Source: Rheum nobile (taxonomy: Eukaryota; Streptophyta; Magnoliopsida; Caryophyllales; Polygonaceae). Taken from it: 64,000 bases of DNA. Of this stretch, positions 55,841 to 64,000 are shown piece by piece. The translations under genes and the position numbers were made by a program. Within the stretch, counting starts at the first letter, position 1; each line of letters starts with the position of its first letter. A model generated the notes under the pieces. That model was not told where the DNA came from, made no database searches, and was given only the letters and a program-made list of their open reading frames with translations. The stretch is from NCBI GenBank assembly GCA_027886185.1, contig WOAB01000211.1, positions 2,828,001-2,892,000 of the forward strand. Direction: 5' to 3'.

Positions 55841-58800
55841 CTACTTGTTGTGTCCTCGGATGTCGCAATAAGAATACCGCCTCTTCCTAGAATAGTTTGT
55901 CTCCCACGTCGCCCTGAATTGGTTAATACGTGGTCTTCTAGGAGAACGCTTTACCTGTGGTGCAGAGCATCTGATGAATGATACAGCTTCAGGAACTGAC
56001 CATCGGTTTCTTAGAGGAACAAGATGCACAGTTTTCTTGTACACTTCTCTCACGAACTCATTCTTGAACATCGGATGAACGAGATCAGTGAGTGGCACTC
56101 ATCTATCACTTGCAACCGCAATGGCATGAGCACATGAAACTTTATCAATCTGGAACATGCTATAATCACATGTACGAGCATTTAGGTTTACAGAGTATCT
56201 GATAGTTCCTTGCATAACCTCTGCTTCAAACTGGACAAGTCTTCGAACACTCATCTTAGTTGACTTTCTGTAGTTCACTTCTACCAGCGTGTACACAGAG
56301 GGTGACAAAACTTGGTCCCATTTTGAAGTTGTTTACCTTCTTTCACAAAACCATTTAGAAATGGTCTCCAGAATGGCATCAAACAAGGCAAGAATAGGCC
56401 ACTGACGCTGGGTTTTCCACAGGCCATTAAGACACTAAGCGTTGTTCCTCGTCATGATGTTAAACTTGTTTCCATGAAAATGCGTCCTCGCTAGTTGTTA
56501 ACTCCAGCTTCTTTGAGATATTGACCAATCTTTGGAGATGCAGCTGTGAGTTGAGCAAACTAATGATTGAACTCAACCACAATGTAAGCCTTCACAAGTT
56601 TTTTGAAGACGCCAAAGAGGTTTGGCCTGCCATACTCTCTCTTGAAGTTTTGGTAGATGTGATAAATGCAAAACCCATGCTTGGCGAAATAATAGCTATT
56701 TTTCAGAGCCTTCCAATTCTACCATGATGGTCAGACACAAAATACACATCGGGATGATCTGGAACAACAACCTTCAATTCACTATAGAAAAATGACCACG
56801 CATCATCGTTCTCACTATTAACAACGACAACAACAAGTGGATATATTTATCCGTTTCCATCTTGAGCCATAGCCAGGAGAAGTATACCCTTGAACAAGGC
56901 AGTCAAGTGAGTGTCGTCAACTGAGATTACCTACATATGCGAAACTATGTTGTAAAAATTTGTCCTGAAAAGGTACTTATATGCCCTGAAAAAGTCAACA
57001 TATGGCCTGAAATATTTGTTGTTCTATTTTTCACACATGTAGTCATATAGATATTTGTCCCGACATTACCAAAATATGCCCTGACAATAACAACATATGG
57101 CCTGAACTCTGAACAATTGTTCTGACCTATTTGACTGCATGTGTTTTTCACACATGCAGTCATATAAGTGTTTGTCCTAACATTGCCAAATTATGGTCTG
57201 ACAATAACAACATATGGCCTGAACTCTGAACATTCGGTCTGACCTATTTGACGACATTAGTTTTTCACACATGCAGTCATATAGGTGTTTGACCTGACAT
57301 TGGAAACATGTGTCCTGAAATTGAAACCCTTGTACTGACCTTTTTAAGATGTGGCGCTGCCCTTATCTAGGGACCTAAAGCCCAAAAGACATACTTGAAG
57401 CGTTGATCAGTATCTCTTACTATTCTCGTGTATATTCCATGATTTGATATCTCTAACATGTGCATGTAAGAGTACATGGTGGTATAGCTTTTCTCAGCTG
57501 TATCATATGCCATATCCTGGGTGAAGAGCCGCACTCGATTGGCTTTGTAGTAGCTTGTCCTTATTCTCAACTCTAACATGAAATCCTGAATCTCTGTAGC
57601 ACGGAGTCCTTTACGGCCATTTAAAAACCTGACATAACACGAAGTCAATGTATTACCAAGATATTGGCCTTTGATAAGAAAAAATGATCAAAGGCAAGAA
57701 AAATTACTTTTGAAGTATTTTATCTGCAATCAGCCGAGAAGTTGCTCCTCTGTGATAATTGCTCTTCATGCCACATCTATGATCCGACACAAATTCTCGC
57801 ACCTTAAACAATGACGTTTTGCGATAGACTGAGCTACGACAAAGGAAGGTGCAATTGTCATCAACACACGCAACGCCATATGACGACTTGTCAGACCTCT
57901 TCACACGCATCTCAAAATAAATTTCCATTGCCATCATAGAAAGTGCAGTTTTGAACTCCTCCTTAGAATTGAAGTATTGTCCAACCTTTACTGTTGGATA
58001 TGAAAACTTATTTTCAACGTTAACATTTGTATTCTCATCTTCAACCAACATTGCTTGCATGTCCCTCTCTGATGGATAGCACCTCTTTTCAATATCTCTA
58101 AGCATGTTTTCATCAACATCAAACTCTTCTTGTTCCTCCTCTATTTGCTCCTCGTTGTATGTTCCCTGATTGCCATATATTTCATCCTACACATCATCAA
58201 GACCAAAATGACATACAACATCACCTGAAGCATCACCTGAAGCATACCCTAAAGTCATAAACCATCACCACCATCAACAAGAGCATCATCACATGATTGA
58301 TAAACACCCCGTAATCAAAACCATCTCTTATCTCATCCTTTAAAAAATCTCCACAATTGGCATAATCAGTCATTTTCTCATTTCCTTTGTTTCTTGATGA
58401 AGAAGCTTCAATGTCATCATCATCGCTGCTCACTGATATAACGTCTTCCAGTATCATGAGACACTTTCTTTTGTTTTTTTCCCTCACGTCGTCCCTATTC
58501 TATCTTCTTAACTCTGCTTCGTTGTCAGCTTTAATAATTTCATCTACTAACCTGAAATCAGTGTTTGTTGCTCTAACTTTATGAAAAAATGACCTGAAAA
58601 AGTATTTATTGTCTTGGCTCTGAGTGGGTGGTGGAGCTGTTGAAAAAAGAAGAGTATGATGTTCATCCCTTTCACTTGGAATCTCTTCCTTCATTAGGAG
58701 GTTGGTGTATAGCTCAATATTTCACTCTAATGCATTTTTTTCTTCACACTTGTTCAAGAAATTGAACGCCTCAAGATTGTCGTCATCATTTAAAACGATC

Positions 58801-59021
58801 AGAGAAAGTTCATGTTTATTTGGATAAAGGTATTGCATCTGCACAAAGAACTTCTCTTCATCAATTGGGTTCTTCTAAATCCATTTCCTCCGCAGTGTAG
58901 CCAAGTCCATGTCATGTGAAATCAACATGGCTTTTACTATTCTATCACCCTCATACAACCACCTTTTTTCTTGTTCTTTCCATTGTCCACCACTTATGAA
59001 CTTCACGTAGACTACATTCAT
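55841..59021 (-). pseudogene. MURA-type transposase of MULE copy 2, degenerate
   Basis: Pieces from the N-terminus (59021) down: PB1-like start MNVVYVKFISGGQW to LNDDDNLEAF (58745); acidic linker (58120-58700); MuDR-type DNA-binding region (VGQYFNSKEEFKTAL with a Cys/His cluster, 57704-58105); FKYVFWALGP (57380); after a repeat-filled gap, the DDE-type core with VISVDDTHL (about 56911-56930) and VSDHHG (about 56721-56735), then FCIYHIYQNFKREYG (about 56610-56640); the SWIM-like zinc motif TCDYSMFQIDKVSCAH (about 56130-56175); and a C-terminal zinc-knuckle-like YSYCDIRGHNK ending at 55841. TAG after RKWI (58875-58877), TGA near 58722, TAG near 56850 and others disable it. It would excise and reinsert the element via the terminal repeats. 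Confidence 0.85.
56940..57366 (-). repeat. Three ~115-bp tandem repeats in a probable MURA intron
   Basis: The unit contains TTTTTCACACATGYAGTCATATA, GTTTGTCCTGACATT, CCTGACAATAACAACATATGG and GGCCTGAACTCTGAACA. It separates FKYVFWALGP from VISVDDTH, which are nearly adjacent in MULE transposases, so it is an intron or an insertion. Confidence 0.65.
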
Positions 59022-59587
59022 ACCTACAAATAAACAAGGATTTGAACTTCTCACTATTCTAAGTAAAAAACAGACGATTTCTATCAAATAAAAAAGTAAA
59101 AACTGAGGGATAACCTAAATAAAGAACACAGAGAAAAAAACGAATGTTTATCAGTAAAATTTACGTACCCATTAAAGCTTTAATTTTAATAGAGGGCGTC
59201 AGGTCGAACTAGAATGAAAGTGATAAAAACTTTGTCAGGTAGCGTTGAAGTTTCTTCAAGAATATTGAGCAAACTTTGTCAGACAGAGTAAATGTTACGG
59301 ACATACTTGAAGGGATTAAGAATAAAAGGAAAAAGATTAATTTTCTTTTAGAGGGAAAGTTGCCCGCCATTTTTGAGATAGTACACTAAGATATCATAGC
59401 TTGAAGGCTATAGTAGGTGATGGAATGGGGTTGTCACCGGAAGGAAGTTTAAGGAGATATTAAGATTTTATTTTATCTTTTTAAAGAAAAGATTTGTCAA
59501 CTTTTAAAGATATTTTAATTGGGAAAAAAAAGATAAAATCAAAACCTATCTATAGCAAAATTACCCCCAAAAGTATAAAAAGTTAAT
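59022..59587. other. Upstream region of MURA inside the right end of the MULE
   Basis: AT-rich; the probable MURA promoter. It contains scattered TTGTCAGGTAG/TTGTCAGACAG words. No other gene seen. Confidence 0.4.
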
Positions 59588-59662
59588 ACTTTTGCCATTC
59601 TTTTTAAACTACGACATTTTTGCAAACACCTATTAGAAATTCGATACTTTTGCAATTACGCC
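59588..59662 (-). repeat. Right terminal inverted repeat of MULE copy 2
   Basis: Ends GCAATTACGCC directly before the TTTTAATAA target duplication (59663-59671). Imperfect match to 31513-31590. Confidence 0.8.
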
Positions 59663-59671
59663 TTTTAATAA

Positions 59672-59776
59672 TACCCTTGTCCCGGGCCTGCCTAAGCCTA
59701 GCTACAAAATCCTAGTGACAGAAATACAAATACAGCAGTGTAAGTGTAACTAGAAAATAGTTACTGCTTTTCTCCT
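59672..59776 (-). other. Remaining 3' flank or 3' UTR of ALG10
   Basis: The stretch between the MULE target duplication and the ALG10 stop is only 105 bp. No AATAAA-type signal is obvious on the minus strand. The transcript end may therefore now lie inside the MULE. Confidence 0.5.
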
Positions 59777-62700
59777 CTACCATATAAACCTCTGCGTGCC
59801 TGGCTCATGGTTCCAGTGGAATGGCCGGAACAATAACATTGACATGGTGAAGATGTTCACAGCACCGTACAGAACCCCCATGATCGCCCACTTATAGTCC
59901 TCGGTAAACCGCGAATGAAGCATGAAGATATAGAACGGTATCGTGTAATACCTGAACTCGATCAATGGAGCAGGTACTAGAGATGCTGAACAGGCCAAGA
60001 AGTAGGCCAGCACCCAGATCCTGCTCTGGGCTTTCCCTGCCAAGATGAAACAAGACGAATCCTTTGTTTGTCATGAGACTCAAAGCCACGGAAATTATAT
60101 TGGCAACGAGAGAGATGCGTAAACAGACCCAAAATGCTACAAATAGAAGCCCAGGAATAAACGTAGACTGGGACTAGGAGGTATCTCATTGTCCAGTGTG
60201 CATTGATGACTTTGCGCCAGACATAAAAGGTGTAATGACGGTTGTCAGCCAGAAGGTACGGATGAGCAATGCTGAGCACAGCAGATTGAGCTTATATATC
60301 AGCATTATAGTGAAGACTATTACTGAAATCAATTATCAGTGATCAGCATCTGCTCAGATTGCTGAAAACCAAATGATGAAGGATAGAGGCTAGTGTTTCT
60401 ATTTTACAACAATCCTGCATTTGGAAGCATGTTGTCTGCTCAAAAAAGATGCAAATGGGGTGTGAGCACTGACCTGAAAAAGTGGATGGAAAGTAAACCA
60501 GCACTAAGAGCAAACCATCCAATGACGATACTCAATGGTCTATTCTTCCACAGAGCGGATAGAAGACCTAAAGCTGGGCCTATAGCGAAATGGAGTGGAG
60601 CACTAGCCAGAGCAGAAACAAAAGCAAAATACATTATCTGTGCTAGATGGGGGGATGCAACATGAGCCTCCTTTGCTCCTGCATTTTAACTACAGCAGAT
60701 AAGTTGCTGGATGTACATACACATGTACAATGAGATATAAGAAGAACAAAAGAAGGTGGAGATTACCTAGAACTATGCTACCGTTCCAAATAACAAAAGC
60801 GACAAAAGCCACAAGTACAAAAAGGAAAGGAGCAAACCCAACCAAGATCTCCCATTTTAAATGCCATGAGCTCAACAGTAAAAGCTCAACCTCAACAAGG
60901 AATCCTGCAAACTGAAATCGAATTAAATACCTATGCTAAAAGATGCTTTGGCATAAGATGAATCTCAAACTATGCAGAAAATAGTTTTTACACTAGTATC
61001 AATGGGAAAGACAATTTTAAAATAGACAAATTCATACTATGATATCCAAATCCTTTTCCCTATAATAAACTTTGCCTTCCAAGAACTGGTATGAAATTCA
61101 TGAAGAGAATTCGACCATTGTAAATTTAATACGCATATATATTTTCATTCAGGGGTGAACTTAATCACTTATGCACCTTTTTCATAAGTTCCCGCAACAG
61201 TGGTTGGTTTAGTGCTAGAATCAGCGTTATCAGTGATGGTTTTTGACTTCCGTTTTCTCAATCCTCGATTTGCTGCAGCATTATCAACAAAAGTTGGATT
61301 CCTTTTTCCCAAGGGAACTGAGAGATTATTTTCCCTTGCAATTTCACTTTGGTGGGACAGAGTAACATCTAAGATACCACTACATGCCACAAAGAGCATC
61401 CATATAATATTTGTTTGGCGTATGGTTACTGCCAGGGCTCCGAGCTGCAAGTAAGAGAATCAAGAACTCTCAAGCCTGATTCTTAAATATCATCAATGTA
61501 AAGGTTATGTATCTTATAAACAAGGTTAAAAATAATATAGACTTGTTAAAAAAAAATACTATAGAGGTCAAGTATATGACAAGCCCTACCATGGCACTTA
61601 ACCAATACTTCTTCTTTAGGCTGCACAGGTGCATCCCGAGAAATACAGCTAGTGAAGCTACATCTGTATAATAAAGATAAGTGAAGAACCAATGGAGGGG
61701 GTACAATGCAAGGACGGTGGCATAAAATGTTGCTTTTCTTCTTCCAATTGATGGTTGTAGCAGTATGATAATTTCATACAAAAGAATGCCGCATACCACA
61801 CACAAGGCGATATTGGTAGATCGAAGTATAGAAGTAGAGCAAACATCATAAACTGACGAGGCTTGATGAAGCAAAAACATGCCTGGAAACAAAGAAGCAA
61901 CATGGGCAAGTGAAACAAAGTACCTGCAACGTTATGAATTCAAGAATCAACTATTGTTTCCATTTTGTTCTCCTTATATTGTTTTTACTTTCCAATTTAT
62001 ATAGGCTTATTTAAGGAACTTAGCAGAGCAGCATAGAAATGTCGAAAACCTGCAGCGAATAAGCCAGCATATATCCCATTACTCCCATAAGAAACAGCCA
62101 TTGTTAATTCAACTATTTGGCAAAAGCATAGAGTGATAGGACAGCAACAAAGCTGGAATAACTTACACAATTACACTTTATATTTCCATTTTCCAGCCTA
62201 AAATGAAGCAGAAACGGTATATCAAAAACTGACTAAGATAAAAGTTTTCAGCACTTCATAGTAACATGCATCTTCTAGAAGATTAGAGCATGACAAAACA
62301 GGTCGAAGCCTAGGTTGCACCAGCCTACATGCATAAATGAGACGAAGTATTAGGAAACTCTATAATCTTCATAATATAACTGTAGTACACCTAAGCACAC
62401 TGCCTATGCATTAACCTAGTTTCAAGTCTTAATCACATAGTAAACAATCAGGCCAAAGCTCGCATACTTTAGTGCAACCATCTGCAATTGACGACTCCAA
62501 CTTACAGAAGTATTCAATATCCAAGTTCAAGTGAGGAAAAAAAGTCCTCTTTGAAGAACTTTAAGATTTATCCCCCACTTAGAACTACTCATTGACGCAT
62601 CTTGCTAAAAGCAGAAAGTTTCAAGATTTCTTGAGCAATAAATCAAAGCTCAAATTATGAGCAATTCGGAGACAACATATTGATGGATTGAATGTGAAAC

Positions 62701-63037
62701 ATACAGGGGGAATGTGAAACAGAATAAATAATAGACATATTCAAAACGGGGGAATGTGAAACATACAAGCCAGGGGGAGTGGTGATCATGGGGTCCCAGC
62801 TCTTGAAGTTGCCGTGACAGTACTGTTGAGCTTGAGGTACGTGGAAGATCTCGTCCTGTTAACGTCGTATCCAAATCAATAGCGATAATTCATCCATTCT
62901 AAACATACGCAAATGCGCAGACAAGAGTGGAAGGAAGAATGACGAACCATGTAGGGATCTGGCAGAATACGATTGACAAGGATTGAAATTGGAATCGCCC
63001 ACAAGCTGACGATCACGGCAATTGCTAGCTTTCCCAT
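59777..63037 (-). CDS. ALG10: Dolichyl-P-Glc:Glc2Man9GlcNAc2-PP-dolichol alpha-1,2-glucosyltransferase, eight exons
   Basis: ALG10 (family GT59) adds the third and last glucose to the lipid-linked N-glycan precursor in the ER lumen, which lets oligosaccharyltransferase recognise it. Exons (minus strand): 63037-62948, 62855-62767, 61923-61590, 61444-61177, 60904-60767, 60678-60474, 60271-60129, 60036-59777. All introns are GT-AG, and the joined CDS is 1,527 bp (508 aa), matching the usual plant length of about 509. Landmarks: MGKLAIAVIVSLWAIPISILVN membrane start, DEIFHVPQAQ and WDPMITTPPGLY (the lumenal acidic/active-site loop), RQTNIIWMLFVA, WHLKWEILVGF, HPYLLADNRHYTFYVWRK and APLIEFRYYTIPF, with many hydrophobic segments (polytopic). 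No stop or frameshift is present. The exon 4 donor (AAAAG|GTGCAT) was chosen because it joins in phase before a nearby stop. It is the only intact host gene here. Confidence 0.95.
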
Positions 63038-63250
63038 TTCTATGTGCGAGAAGCTCCACGTGAAGGGGAAGAGAGAGAAACGTAACCCTAGCCCCTTTCT
63101 CAAAGTTCTGATTCTGAATTGCGTGATATTAAGAGGCGCTGTAGAAACGAATTATTTGGTCGAAGTTTGGGTATACACATACGAAGAACCTTAAAAAACA
63201 ATTGGGAATCCTGCTAGGTGTACATATGTTTTAACTATTTAACTATTTTG
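63038..63250 (-). promoter_or_regulatory. 5' UTR and proximal promoter region of ALG10
   Basis: A CT-rich leader (TTTCTCTCTCTTCCCCTTCAC on the minus strand, about 63058-63080) precedes the ATG. No clear TATA box is seen, as is common for housekeeping genes. Confidence 0.4.
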
Positions 63251-64000
63251 TAAGGTCATTTTGAGTTTTTTAAAAAGTATGTTAAATGACGATTAGTTAT
63301 CTCTATCGTTAAAATGTGATTAAATCATTATTTTTTTTTAAAAAAAATTGTTATTTAATTTTTAAAAGAAAAAAAATATGACAGATCCGTCCACTTACTC
63401 CCTTCTAAACACTATCATTCTTGTCTAAATTCACACTTTCTTAAAATCACACTTTCTTAAAATCACACTTTCTTCTGATGAACACCCCATGAACAGATCT
63501 TTGCTATCATCTCTCAGTCGGGGATCCACCCACTTTCTTGCTTCAATTCAACGGTTCATTCTCCCAGTTGTTTTCTTCTCTTTTTTTTGCCAATTTCAAA
63601 TCTTTTTCTCTATTTTGACGCATAGAATGTTTGATTTTCTAACTTCATGCGTGGAGATGAGTCTGGATGTTTAGATTTTCTTAAAGGTCAGTGAAATTTG
63701 ATTAATTGGATAGGAAAGACGGCCATAAATTTGTGCGGAGCTGGTAAATGCATTGTAATGGGAGAAATTGGAAACATTGTGCAATTTCATCGTGACACAT
63801 TTTGGCTCCGTTTTATTGCTTCTTAGGTCAATGGTCACAGCTCACAGTGTTGTACTCTTTGAGCTGCAAATTTCCGCTCGTGGCTTCACCTGTTCGATGT
63901 CGCACCCAGCAAAGAAAAGAAAAGTGTGTTGAGTTTTTTTTTTTTTTTTTTTTTTCTTATTTCCTTAATTAATGGTTGCCATATGTTTTTGTTTTTTTTT
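63251..64000. other. AT-rich DNA without a recognisable gene
   Basis: Contains a triplicated TCACACTTTCTTAAAA (63429-63474), a T-run of about 22 bases (63935-63956) and another at the window end. A short plus-strand ORF (63489-63674) has no recognisable features. It may be the 5' leader of a gene beyond the window, but nothing shows that directly. Confidence 0.4.

Larger units (their letters stand above)
31513..59662. mobile_element. MULE copy 2 (Mutator-like transposon) with nested elements E and D
   Basis: The perfect 9-bp target duplication TTTTAATAA lies at 31504-31512 and 59663-59671. The termini start GGCGGAATTGC on the left and end GCAATTACGCC on the right, forming degenerate inverted repeats of roughly 75 bp. 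Inside are a Ulp1-like gene and a 119-codon ORF on the plus strand and a MURA-type transposase on the minus strand. A 9-bp duplication is the Mutator hallmark. The total is 28.2 kb, or about 14.2 kb without element E and its duplicated CAAAC. Both gene families are decayed, so it should not be autonomous now. Confidence 0.92.

Noticed and set aside
60393..60665. Plus-strand ORF of 90 codons in the ALG10 locus
   Set aside because: It is antisense to exon 6 and its intron; the minus-strand exon structure explains the openness.
63489..63674. A 61-codon ORF near the right end
   Set aside because: It is Phe/Ser-rich, in T-rich DNA, with no recognisable motif and no second line of evidence.

Overview
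This is plant nuclear DNA, probably from a eudicot. One host gene is recognisable: a complete, intron-containing ALG10 (ER alpha-1,2-glucosyltransferase) on the minus strand at 59777-63037. Almost everything else is a nest of transposable elements. The evidence is plant-type LTR retrotransposons (chromodomain Ty3/gypsy with an initiator-tRNA-Met primer site, and an Athila-type element with a tRNA-Asp-type primer site), a Mutator-like element (MULE) with a DUF1985/Ulp1-type gene, and U2-type introns in ALG10. The species cannot be named from the sequence.

Layout. (1) 1-22917: a plus-strand chromovirus-type Ty3/gypsy element (A), whose 5' LTR starts before the window. Its upstream ORF ('ORF0') is interrupted by a solo LTR (1129-3589, target duplication TAAAC). 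Its gag-pol is interrupted by a 12-kb minus-strand insertion (5126-17074, target duplication ACTTT). That insertion contains element B, a shared LTR, a pol fragment C and a SINE-like palindrome. (2) 22918-about 29866: a first MULE-derived segment (copy 1) with a decayed DUF1985/Ulp1-like gene, three tandem promoter-like units and an intact 119-codon ORF. (3) 29867-31512: AT-rich DNA with a diverged 0.5-kb tandem duplication. (4) 31513-59662: a MULE (copy 2) with degenerate terminal inverted repeats and a perfect 9-bp target duplication, TTTTAATAA. It carries the same Ulp1-like gene, five promoter-like units, the 119-codon ORF and a degenerate minus-strand MURA transposase. Its Ulp1-gene intron holds a minus-strand Athila-like element E (37075-51018, duplication CAAAC), which in turn holds a young gag-only element D (42798-49602, duplication AAGGT). 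(5) 59672-64000: ALG10 and its promoter side, then AT-rich DNA without a recognisable gene.

How the parts relate. The chromovirus-like families A, B and D share one plan: LTR, tRNA-Met primer site, acidic ORF0, then gag-protease-RT-RNaseH-integrase-chromodomain in one frame. A and B are disabled by stops and frameshifts. D keeps an intact gag but has lost pol, so it would need enzymes supplied in trans. E keeps only gag, protease and an env-region remnant. Relative order is readable from nesting: MULE copy 2 landed first, E inserted into it, then D into E; separately the solo LTR and B/C inserted into A, which itself sits in MULE copy 1.

The observations most worth follow-up are: family-specific GC-rich dyad blocks at matching places on both sides of the TATA box in each LTR family (and in four separate places in E); the conserved short ORF behind a promoter-unit array of different copy number (3 versus 5); the conserved ORF0 with an acceptor-like site; and the unexplained palindromic right end of the B/C insertion.
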